The notes under the pieces are model-generated. The model was not told the origin of the DNA, ran no database searches, and was given only the letters and a program-made list of their open reading frames with translations. 64,000 nucleotides of DNA, from assembly GCA_936450465.1 (NCBI GenBank), contig OW388302.1:55928959-55992958 (forward strand), written 5' to 3'. How positions within the stretch are numbered: position 1 is the stretch's first letter; each line of letters starts with the position of its first letter. A program made the translations under genes and the position numbers. The DNA comes from Gibbula magus. Taxonomy: Eukaryota; Mollusca; Gastropoda; Trochida; Trochidae. Shown piece after piece: positions 30,840-40,770 of this stretch.

Positions 30840-32266
30840 AGGTGCATCCATTGTGTTATTTTGGGTCACATTTGCGAAACGTTATACGTTGTGTTATTTT
30901 ATCGAGAAGTACTGACTTTTGTCGAACATTGCCGTTTTGATGATAGTCTGATCGAAAACCGGACAATGCACCGCGTGTGGCGCGCATCAATTAGTCAAAC
31001 GTAATTTTCAAAACAACAGACAAAAGAGACAAATTTGGGTTGATGATGTTGAATAGTTCTTATAACTACTGTGCATGTATACGGGCGTGTTGTTTCCGTT
31101 TCTGCACAGTCTGAATTTTATGTACATATACTTCTTCGCTGTAGGAAGATTGAAAACATAGAAATGGGGGTCTAACAAAAATTATATGTTATATTTAATC
31201 TTTTTGTAACTTGTCTCACATTTCATATGAGTAATTATTAGTATTTTGCAAGTGAATTGCTGATAAAAGTACTCAAGTCTAAAGTATTTCAAAAACGTAT
31301 TTCAGAATGTTTAATTAAATGTAATGAAAGGATCTTGGGCTAACGTTCCTTCTTTGACGTGATCAATTTTGGAATCCGTACGGGAATGGCATGAAATAGT
31401 AAATCGAGTTACAAATAGCACATGAGAATTACTTCAGTTCTGTTCAGTTAAAATAATGTAAGATACTAGATAAGGACCAAAAATGTGCATAGCCAGATTC
31501 CTTTCGCACTGTGTGGCCGTTAACAGATATGTTCCCGGCTCGAGAGAGTCCTTCAAAACGTACCCTGCTTCGCGGAAGATATTTGTCGGCCATTATACCC
31601 CATTTAGAGCCTTTGTTACTGTTGCTCTCGTTCACCGAGACTGTGAATTGCCAAATACAAATTTAAATTTTCGCCTTGTAATTCTTTTCATCACATTAAA
31701 AAGATGTAACAATGTTAATGAGTCAGTAATTAATTAGGTAAATGATTCGCTCAGCTTTTCACATTTAAGTCATTTATAACCCCAGCTACGATAAAATTAA
31801 AGGTACATCCATTGTGTTTCATAAACTTTTATTTGACTTTAATACGTTCCAACACACCATATGTGCTGTTTACAATGCAAACAAATTCACTAAGCTTACA
31901 TATTCATCCCCACTCGCCAAATATGTCATAATTTCTAGTTTCCAATTAAAATCGAGTAACATCATTATGCATGTGCAGAAACTGAAAATGCATGTCCTAT
32001 TTACACGCACAGTGGTTTATGAGCTATTAAACATTATCAACACAATGTTTCTATTTCATCTTGTTATAAATAAGATTCCAAAATACTTTTGACCGATTGG
32101 CGCGCGGTTTTCGATCAGAAATCGACACTTTTACCTTCATATCGTCAATATACTAAGTCGAGTATCATCAAAATGGTAGTTTTCGGTAACAGTTGGTACT
32201 TTTTGATAAAGTTACACCATTTATAACGTTTGTCATATTTGACCCCAACAACACAATGGATGTACC
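30840..32266. mobile_element. 1.43-kb TTAA-flanked fold-back element
   Basis: The ends AGGTGCATCCATTGTGTT and AGGTACATCCATTGTGTT (minus) are followed by about 180 bp of alignable arm (acgttata, gatgata, gatcgaaaaccg, gcgcg), with weaker similarity further in. TTAA flanks at 30836-30839 and 32267-32270. An internal ttaaaggtacatccattgtg at 31797 is an extra end, suggesting nesting or rearrangement. No transposase seen. Confidence 0.8.
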
Positions 32267-32367
32267 TTAAAGGGGCAGTAGCACGTTTTTTGAAAATTTT
32301 ATTTTTGAAAATTTCCCATTTATAATGATAGTTTATGTCATTTATATTTAACTTTAGAGGGTAAAAC

Positions 32368-32626
32368 GTTCGAATCCCGCCAGGGGCACGGCAACATTGT
32401 CTGCAGTAGAGAACTGTTCTACACGCAGTCAGGTTTGGGTGCAATGCTACACTGAATTTCAGTGCAGTACCACCCATGGTTCGCTAGTTCCAGCCGATGC
32501 TCGCAGGTTTCACCGCAAAGCATAGCCACATGGCGTTGCGGGCTTTCTCCCTGCCATAATACTAGCAGCCGCGATATAAGTGAAATACTCTTGAAAGCGG
32601 CGTTAAACACCAACTCACTCACTCAC
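32368..32626 (+). repeat. 5'-truncated SINE inside the MITE
   Basis: Begins in the B-box, flanked by tagagggtaaaac at 32355-32367 and 32627-32639, sequence native to the MITE. Confidence 0.96.
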
Positions 32627-32790
32627 TAGAGGGTAAAACATGTTATTACACAAACCAAATATCCGTAGTGATAATAACGGTGTTGTATATAAAGCAAAAA
32701 ATTGCATGGCGGCCATTTTATTGTGAACACAATTTAATCATTTCCCATTACAAAAACGTTCTCCATGGCTTTACCGAACCATGTACACTC

Positions 32791-34311
32791 TAGTGTTGGG
32801 AATCGGTTGTGATTTCATAATCGATCATCGGTTACAATCAGATTGACCCAACCGATCAATGATCGGTTAATAATCGGTTAAATTAAATATCAAGAAAAGC
32901 CAGTTAATAAACATTATTAAACAATACTAGCTGTTTGTTTACTTTTTTACTTTCTATTGACCAGGTACATGTCTACAATGGAGTCCTTGAAGTACACAAA
33001 AACAGAGAAACAAGTTTGTTCTTGGTGGTTTTATTGCAAAACATCAACTCAATTCAACATCATCAACATGTCGAAAATGTACAGATCTTGTCCTCAGACA
33101 AAAAGACAAGAATAATATTAGACTCTGAGATACCTAAACAACAAAATCTATGTAACCAAATTTGAAAAACAAATCACGGAATATTTTACTTTGATGTTTG
33201 GAATAAGAAAGCTCTATTTATGTATTTTCAAAGTCTGCTTAAATATTTCTTATGTTGTAATAAAAGAGTTGTATTAAGTTATTTCTTTCAAAAAAAATAT
33301 TGTCAATTTATCATTAATTCTAAGATAAATAGGGGCCTAAATACAAGTAAGACCTTTAACAAAATAATAATTAAAAAAAGAATATATTCAGTTATGAATC
33401 AGTCAATAATATTCAATAAACATGTAGCAAGTGGGTAATCTTACTTGTTTCTCATGGTCACAAAATGTGAACAAATTTCTAAACGCCATTCATGTACAAT
33501 TATCAGTCGGTCATTCACAAAAACGTATTTATATCTGAAAAGTCAATTTTCGTATTGAATTATAGTGACAACCACAGGCGCTAGGGGTCCTGCGCAAAAC
33601 GATATTACGCTTTTATTAAATATATGGAAGAAAACATTCCTATTTTATATATCAAGTAAACAAGATATAAAAAAAAACTATTTCGAAAATTATATGTTGA
33701 CTTTCGATAGAATATTGCCTTTGTTTTTGTATTCTTTGCTGCAAACCCGACAAATCGCAGTTGCCATGTCCAGGTTTTCCCTTGTTGGAGGTCCCTGGCA
33801 TTTCTTTCGATATCCGAATATCTTCCATACATTGGATCTAGCCTTCCCCCCAGGATAGTTACAAATTTTGTCGTCATCGGGCCGGTCGGCAGTCGCCATT
33901 TTGTTCGTACGAAACAAGATGCAAAGCTAACAGCAAATTTGTTTTCACCAAATCACAGCGTATTTAATACTATTTATTAATCGCAGATAATCGGTAAAAT
34001 AAATGATTAAATATATTTCAATTATGTAATCTACAATTATATTGTTATTATTTCAAAGCTCATATCTAGATACGTAAATAAAGGAGTTATCACCAGTTGA
34101 AAGGCAATCAAAACAGGAATTGATGTCGGTTTGCTATCGTCGAACATTGGGCTATTTTAACGTATTAAGTCGTTCAAAAAGGTAAACTTCCTTGCTGTTT
34201 TGGATATAATTATTAGCGACAATCGATTATGAAGTTCTGCAATCGATTGTCGCGTCGGGAAAGAGTAACCAATCAATTTTCGATTATAATCGATCATCGG
34301 AACACAACTAG
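32791..34311 (-). mobile_element. hAT element, 1.52 kb, decayed
   Basis: Ends TAGTGTTGGGAATCGG and TAGTTGTGTTCCGATG (minus), sub-terminal atcgattat/ataatcgat words at both ends, and the 8-bp duplication gtacactc at 32783-32790 and 34312-34319. It carries a BED-finger exon on the minus strand. The DDE/dimerisation part of a hAT transposase was not found, so it is non-autonomous or deleted. Confidence 0.85.
33690..33917 (-). pseudogene. BED-type zinc-finger exon of a hAT transposase
   Basis: The frame has KARSNVWKIFGY followed by AICRVCSKEYKNKGN, the pattern of a BED finger (conserved Trp31-x2-Phe34 and Cys56-x2-Cys59). The His pair that should follow is lost where the frame leaves the family pattern and ends. 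A likelier start than the first in-frame codon is the ATGGCGACTGCC at about residue 7. Known BED fingers bind DNA at the N-terminus of hAT transposases; here it is a remnant. Confidence 0.75.
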
Positions 34312-34703
34312 TACACTCATTTTCAATTTGATTTTCCGGAGAGACAATGGTGATTTACTATTGGTGACATTATTTTTCAAATGCATTTCATCGACTTATT
34401 TCAGCGAAAAAACGTGCTACTGCCCCTTTAAAGAAAAAAAGCAACATCGACATTATTTCTCGACAAAATCGTTCTAAAAGGAAATACGATAATGTGTCAT
34501 GAAAACAATTAGTGATACTACTTGGAACAATCACGTAGCAATCTTGTGAAATAAATTTCACAATACATTTCAGTAATTTTCAGTATTTATGAAATAACAG
34601 ATTATACTGAATCAATTACTTTTAAAGAAAGAACATTTGTAATCATTTATGACGAAGCTGCTTTGTGTTGAAAACGAGCTATTGACACAATTCATCCTGT
34701 CTT

Positions 34704-35021
34704 GGGGGGCGGGATAGCACAGTGGTTAGCGCGTTCGGCTTCGGATCAAGAGGTCCGGGGTTCGAATCCCGCCAGGGGCACGGCAACTTTGTCTGCAGTA
34801 GAGAACTGTTCTACACGCAGTCAGGTTTGGGTGCAATGCTACACTGAATTTCAGTGCAGTACCACCCATGGTTCGCTAGTTCCAGCCGTTGCTCGCAGGT
34901 TTCACCGCAATGCATAGCCACATGGCGTTGCGGGCTTTCTCCCTGCCGTAATACTAGCAGCCGCGATATAAGTGAAATACTCTTGAAAGCGGCGTTAAAC
35001 CCCAACTCACCTCACCTCACC
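34704..35021 (+). repeat. SINE family A, full length
   Basis: Flanked by tcatcctgtctt at 34692-34703 and 35022-35033. Confidence 0.97.
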
Positions 35022-35228
35022 TCATCCTGTCTTTGTAAGGTAAGTCTTTATTTTCTGTATGTTTCATTTACCACGTACACTATTTGCTATCCTAACAGAT
35101 AATTAACTTTATCACAATGCTTGGAGACATATTGTCTACATTTGGTTATTTCGTGACAATAACATAGGTTAATATAGTTCAAAATAGTTTTATTGTCTTG
35201 TCATTCAATGTCATAGACGAAACCTCAT

Positions 35229-35450
35229 TAGCAGCTCCGACTTAGTCGGAGCTGCTATCAGTTTTTGCGCAGTTTCCGTCGTCGTCGTCGCTGCCGGCGC
35301 GTTTTTTATTCATTTTAACTTTTTTCCCTAGAAGGTTTTGAGAACTCGTATACACAAGAAAAATTTTATGCCACAGTCATCAACCGGCGAAAAGGAATCA
35401 TCTTTAAATTGACGATTCAGAACAAAATGAGACAACTCCTATGAATATAC
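35229..35450 (+). repeat. GCAGCTCCGAC-hairpin repeat, truncated
   Basis: Begins gcagctccgac-tta-gtcggagctgc (an 11-bp perfect stem), then tatcagtttttgcgcagtttcc, as at 49680 and 53034. Only the first about 120-200 bp resemble the other copies. Confidence 0.75.
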
Positions 35451-35589
35451 ATGTATTTTTATTATTAATAGGGAAAAGAAAGGTATTGTAGTAAACCTAT
35501 ACTATTGTGATCACTTTACCTTTAATAGATATAACCAATAAGCGCTTATTAGTTGCGATAATTGCCACGGAACAAGTAGGAGACGAAGG

Positions 35590-36642
35590 CTCAACTTACT
35601 GGCTCAATGGCGGATCAACAACTGTCTGTGAACCTCGGCCGATTCCGGCAGCTTCCGGTGGATCATGACCCGGCCTTGACCTTGGATCAGCCTCGGTTCA
35701 GCACATCCTTCCCCGTTTTCTAGGCCTCCTTCTTGGCTAGAATTTCCTCCGGCTTCGGAGCCTGGGTTGTGCGGGACGGCCCGGGCTAGTAGGGCCACCC
35801 TCCTCTCCTGAATCCTGGTTGTGCGGCCCAGGGCAGTAGGGCCGCCCTTCTCTCCTTGATTCGCCGCTAATGGCTGCAATACTGCCGAAGCGGCGTTAAA
35901 CAGTAACTCACTCACTCACTCTCTCCTTGATCCGGGTGGTGCGAGAGCTCGGGGTAGTAGAGCCGCCCATCTTCCCTTGATCCGGGTTGTGCGGGACGGC
36001 CATGGGTGTTGTCTGGCCGCCCCCTCCGTGGCCCTTCGACATATTATGTGAGTGTTGGGACACTGCACATATCAGGGAAACTTTTTATCCTTCTATTTCA
36101 ATCAATCAAGTTTTTACTCATTTCGGTGAGCATCGTGTTTTAGATTTTTTTAAGGCTATACACCTTATTGACAAATTGTAAATTTTAACTTTTCATTATC
36201 AGCTTTTATTCAACTTGTGATAATACGCTGATGTTTTTACGGCCTTCGTGTCGTGTTCTGTTTTTCAATTGCAATTTTAATTTTTAAATTAGGCAAATGA
36301 ATTAAATATCTCGCCGCTAATGGCTGCAATACTGCCGAAGCGGCGTTAAACAATAACTCATTCACTCTATTTCAATCAGTCAAGTTTTTACTCATTTCGG
36401 TGAACATCTTGTTTTAGATTTTCTGAAGGCTATACAATTGACAAATTGTAAATTTTAACTTTTCATTATCAGCTTTTATTCAACATGTGATAATATGCTG
36501 ATGTTTTTGTGGCTTTCGTGCCGTGTTCTGTTTTTCTTTTTAAATTTTCTTTTTTTAAATTAGGCATATAAATTAAATATCTCGCCGCTAATGGCTGCAA
36601 TACTGCCGAAGCGGCGTTAAACAATAACTCACTCACTCACTC
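35590..36642 (+). repeat. LINE family B 3' region, with doubled 3' end
   Basis: 35762-36022 holds four imperfect units built on ccgggttgtgcgggacggc and gtagtagggccgccc. Then come two successive LINE 3' ends, 35990-36360 and 36364-36642, each with tttttactcatttcggtga, cattatcagcttttattcaac, a copy of tcgccgctaatggctgcaat and the ttaaacaataactca tail. A short plus frame at 35607 (MADQQLSVNLGRFRQL) could be the C-terminus of an element protein but is unproven. The LINE reverse transcriptase is absent. Confidence 0.8.
35861..35921 (+). repeat. 61-bp LINE-tail micro-insertion
   Basis: Tail sequence only, flanked by tctccttgat at 35851-35860 and 35922-35931, inserted inside the LINE 3' region itself. 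Confidence 0.95.
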
Positions 36643-36660
36643 CTTGGCACTTCGTGTCGG

Positions 36661-37452
36661 CTAGGAGGAGTAGAGGGCACACCCATTGGTTGACGTGTAC
36701 CCTGCCACCTCCTCCGCGATCTCCCCTCTGAACTGGGCCACTGCCCGAACCACGTATCCGATCAGGTTCGGGCTATTGATGGAGATAACCTTTGGTGGCA
36801 GGTAGGGCGAGTCTGTCTCCACCAGCAGCCTGTCCTGATCAATGCTGCACAGCGGTCTGAGCTGTGCCTGGTCGAAACTGGCGACCTTGCCGGTGAATCC
36901 GAACCTGACGTTTGGGAAGTTGCCCTTCCATTCCTCCACCGACCTGGTCTTGCCGGTGAAGCAATGCACGTGGATGGGCGTCGTTTTCGGGATAATTGGC
37001 CTAGGAAGGGCGATGCAGGATGAATGAACATCGGTGGCGTATGGATCAGTGGGTGGCCCCCGCACGTGGAGTACGAGTGCCTTTCCGGGAGGCACAGCCC
37101 TGGCCTGCTGTACTAGTACTTCTTCCTGCCTCTCCCATTCTTGGGCGGGCACAGACCGGTCCAGGCCCCTCTCTCCTGCTACTACTCCGGCCTGGTGCCA
37201 CAGGTTCACCATCCTGCGCTCGCTTAGGGTGCACCCCCACGGCCCGCACTACCCCCTCCTCTGTTGATGGGCCATCGTGGTGGGTGTTGGGGTCGCTATA
37301 CACTTCGACCACCCCCCTCAGGTGAACTTCCATCCCCTCAGCCGCTTGGGGAGCTCTGGCCAGTAGGTCATCCTGTGTCCCCCTCCGTCCCCGGGTTCCG
37401 AAGCAGTCCTGCCGGATCCGGTCTAGATGCATGTGGGCATCAATTGCTGAAA
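36661..37452 (-). pseudogene. TatD-family metal nuclease (TATDN2-like), frameshifted
   Basis: Two overlapping minus frames together span a TatD domain. The first (from about 37452) reads IDAHMHLDRIR, the metal-binding HxH at the start, and AVGVHPKRAQ. A frameshift near 37200-37210 moves to the second frame with GERGLD (metal Glu), VLHVRG (His), IHVHCFTG (His), FPNVRFGFTGKV, ETDSPYLPPK (Asp), SPNLIGYVV and a Tyr-Ser-Ser end at 36661. All expected metal ligands of TatD 3'-5' exonucleases are present. It is intronless, GC-rich unlike its surroundings, and lies beside other element remains. I infer a mobile-element-borne or retrocopied gene; multi-copy TATDN2-like genes of this type occur in invertebrates. 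Confidence 0.75.
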
Positions 37453-38816
37453 TTGTTCTCCTGGCTCCGGCTGGTAGACTGTGCAGGGTGAAACTGAAGA
37501 CTGTGGGTCTGGCTGGGCGGGTCTGTCCTCTTCCCGGTGGCGATTAGGTGTGGCTGGTGGTGGTTTGGATTGGATGGACCTCTCCCTCCCTTCTTTCCGC
37601 TGGAGGGCCTCCGATGGCTTGGTTTGCTTGCGACACTGTCCTCATTCCTCGGTTCCCTGGGGCGTGCCTGTTCTTGCAGTTGCCGGAACTCAACTCGCTT
37701 CGATGGCCTCAGACGGCCCAACAGGTGTAGCAAGACCCTCCAGTGGCTGAGGGCCGCCAGCGAGTTGATCAGATGTAGCTCAAATTGCTTGGGTTGCCTC
37801 CATCCTTCTAGACTGCACAGGCGGCGCAACTTGGGGAAGGCTGACGAGGGTTTGGTGCTCTGATCGGCGTTATCCTCTTCCACAGGGTTTCAATGGTGCC
37901 CTCTGGGACCAGGATCCTGGCTACCTGGTGCAATGCCTGGCGGATCTTTCCCAAGTTGTCAGCTCTTTCCTTTTGGGAGGCGCTGGGGTGATCCAAGAAG
38001 AATGATGGCAGGTGTTCCTGGCACCGGGCAACGGGAGGTCCCTCTTCCTTGGGCAGGAACCCCCTCCTCGCTTGTCTGGCATGGCTGATCAGTCTCCTGT
38101 CGCCCAGTCTCCCCTCGTTTCCTCTCTCCTGGAACTTGAGACGGAGTTCCCTGTCACACTACTGGACCAGTCGGAGCGATGGCTGTTTCGAGCTGTGTCC
38201 TCTTGACATGGAGCCAGCTTCCCCCTGCCTCTGCCCCATGTTCCTCGGGTCCCCGTTTAGCTTTTTTCATCGTGGCCGTGGGGCTGCTCTCGCCCATTTG
38301 TCGGTCCCTCTCCTCTCCCATTCTCTCCAGGGCGTGTATCACCTCTTCCTCTCCTTGGGCGGACGCTGTCCCATTTCTCCCTCGACTTCCCCGAGATCTG
38401 TTTGTGCTGCTCCGTCGTTCTCGACTGGAAATGCTGCTCGTTCCGATACAACGGGTCTCCCTGGTCCACTCAGGCTTGAAGACAGGACTTAAGGTGGCTC
38501 GGGCTCCTCCGTCGCTTCTTGTTCGAATCGGATCGCTCGCGCACCCGGGACTCTCTCCACGACCTCCGTCCCTCGTCGTCCGAGCTGCTGCTCTCCTCTG
38601 TCCGAGCCTCCCCTCTCTCCAGCCGAGCCGCTCCCCTCCAGCTTGCCTGACCGGGCCCCCTTTCCTGGTCGGAGTCTTCGAGAGTCCCCCTCCCGGGTCA
38701 GACCCACCCCCGCCTCGAAGCTGAAGGTGACCCCTCTCCCCTTGGCTACTGCCTTCCTGGCGCTCTCTCCCCTCCTGACTGGAGTCGGACAATTCCCCCT
38801 CCCTTGAAGCACTTTG
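37440..38816 (-). pseudogene. GC-rich low-complexity region upstream of the TatD domain
   Basis: Minus frames carry ALHQVARILVPEGTIETLWK, then after a slip near 37885 PKLRRLCSLEGW, LHLINSLAALSHWRVLLHLL and LRPSKRVEFRQLQEQ, ending in a Pro/His/Ser-rich linker that runs into the TatD start after one more slip. 38154-38816 is Arg/Gly/Glu/Ser-rich. GC content drops sharply at about 38816, the likely edge of the inserted unit. Overlapping plus-strand frames here are shadows. Function unknown. Confidence 0.45.
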
Positions 38817-38819
38817 ACA

Positions 38820-39934
38820 GTATGTCTCATTTAAACCATTAACATATGAAGCATGTTTACAGGGCCTTACACGTCGTTTCCTTTTTGATTGTTCCTTATT
38901 GCATGAATATGTATGATTTGTCACCTTAGCTTTAATGACAGATTTTTCTTTGACAATTTGAATTTGTTCTTTTACAAATTCAATGACTGGAAATACGTAA
39001 CATCTGTTTCTGATTTATTTGATGACAAGCTTTTCCCCATGATCCAACATGGAACAGTCCCATTACTTTGTTTTTCAAGCTCAGGTGTTAGTAGTGGATA
39101 ATCCTGTGAATCCAAAACAGGAGAGGTCAGTCCAGTTGCATCATCATAAACACTGTCTTTAGATGATTCTAAACAATTTTGGATTTCTCTGTTTTGACAT
39201 TTTGACTTATCAATATATTGAAAATCTTTAACTTTCTGTGAATTTGCATTCATCAAGGTAGTTTGGTTTGCACATGTAACTCCTTCCATTGATTCATTTG
39301 TTGATATATCTATTTTATCAAAGAGAACAGGTGTTAATTCGAAGGAATATTCACTGTAATTTTAAAAAATAAACAACACAAGTTCATCAAAATTTTCAAA
39401 CACAAGTAATACTGCTGCACCATTTTCTGCAACTGAACCTCTCAAGTTGCGTTCATGTGAATCAAATATTGCAAACATATTTTCTTGTACATTGACATGG
39501 AGTGCCAAAGTAAGCTGATTTACAGTTAACAAAAGATTATTTGATATCAATGAAGCTTGAATCAAAGACTAAAAAAAACATGTTTCCCCAGCCTGCCAAT
39601 TTTGATCTTAATGTGGCCATAATATGTACTTTAGCGACAGTTGATGTTGACTGTTGGTTAGTGAACTGGGAAGATGATCATGTCCTTAATATCCACAATG
39701 ACCTGTACTATGTGCTATATTTGAATACAGATGTGTTCCTTCAACTAGAATATTGTCTAAATCAGTGGCATTGTAGTTTGAGTGCAAGAAACCAAAATCA
39801 AATGCTACTAATGCCATTAATGCTATTGCTGTACACTGAATTCCACCAAATGGTTGGAAGACATGACATGACTGGTGATAATTGGCATTAAAACCTCTTA
39901 CCATCGTGTCAGCACCGAAGATTCCCCTAGGCAA
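38820..39934 (-). pseudogene. cysteine-protease-like fragment of mobile-element type
   Basis: Reading leftward from 39934, the minus strand gives VRGFNANYHQ, then PFGGIQCTAIALMALVAF, with Cys where tegument/OTU-like cysteine proteases have the catalytic one, LDNILVEGTHLYSNI, then in another frame MFAIFDSHERNLRGSVAENG and VLLVFENFDEL, the FDSH-xR-x-G and FE-x-L motifs that follow in this family. A Ser/Asn-rich linker (38972-39289) and a basic stretch (SKRKRRVRPCKHASYVNGLN) complete it. Several frameshifts separate the parts. Proteins with these blocks are known from Helitron-like and other large elements; which element is not determinable here. The TatD/GC-rich unit abuts its C-terminal side. 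Confidence 0.55.
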
Positions 39935-40289
39935 TGGCGATAGTTTTGGGATCAGTTATTTTAGCAAAGTTCTTGTGTTTTTTTTGCTTACTATAGCGTT
40001 TGCTTGATTTCAGTAACTTTTATCATTATATGAAAAGGAAAGTTTATGATACTTGAATATAATACCAAGCGCAAAAAAATACTTGATCATAAGAGATATA
40101 ATGTTTTTTTTTAATGAGAACACAATTACTGGTCCCTCCCTACATTCAGAAAAACACGAGGTGACAAACATTCCCAATAATTTGGGGGTTCCTGTTTTAA
40201 TCAGCACGGCAGAGGCAGCTGCCTGGCTTATCTGGTGACCTAACCAATATTTTCATTAGCGGGTTCAAGAGCGCTCTGCTTTAGCGAGG

Positions 40290-40606
40290 GGGGGCGGGAT
40301 AGCGCAGTGGTTAGCGCGTTCGGCTTCGGATCATGAGGTCCGGGGTTCGAATCCCGCCAGGGGCACGGCAACTTTGTCTGCAGTAGAGAACTGTTCTATA
40401 CGCAGTAAGGTTTGGGTGCAATGCTACACTGAATTCCAGCGTAGTATCACCCATGGTTCGCTAGTTCCAGCCGATGCTCGCAGGTTTCACCGCAATGCAT
40501 AGCCACATGGCATTGCGGGCTTTCTCCCTGCCATAATACTAGCAGCCGCGATATAAGTGAAATACTCTTGAAAGCGGCGTTAAACCCCAACTCACCTCAC
40601 CTCACC
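40290..40606 (+). repeat. SINE family A, full length
   Basis: Flanked by tttagcgagg at 40280-40289 and 40607-40616. A second SINE uses the same site. Confidence 0.96.
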
Positions 40607-40616
40607 TTTAGCGAGG

Positions 40617-40760
40617 GTCCCAGCCGATGCTCGCAGGTTTCACCGCAAAGCATAGCCACATGGCAATGCGGGCTTTCTCCCTGCCATAATACTAGCAGCC
40701 GTGATATAAGTGAAATACTCTTGAAAGCGGCGTTAAACACCAACTCACTCACTCACTCAC
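40617..40760 (+). repeat. 5'-truncated SINE in the same target site
   Basis: Starts at ccagccgatgctcgc, ends in (CTCA)n and is followed by a third tttagcgagg at 40761-40770. Two independent insertions share one target. Confidence 0.93.
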
Positions 40761-40770
40761 TTTAGCGAGG

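Larger units (their letters stand above)
32271..34427. mobile_element. second TTAA MITE copy, split by a SINE and a hAT
   Basis: Ends AGGGGCAGTAGCACG as at 21582, flanked by TTAA at 32267-32270 and 34428-34431. Removing the SINE (32368-32626) and the hAT (32791-34311) leaves a MITE of similar size to the 355-bp copy. Its left TTAA is shared with the fold-back element, so it landed in the target site of that element. Confidence 0.88.

Noticed and set aside
38179..38724. Long plus-strand frames over 37.0-38.7 kb
   Set aside because: They are shadows in GC-rich low-complexity DNA; the recognisable TatD motifs are on the minus strand.
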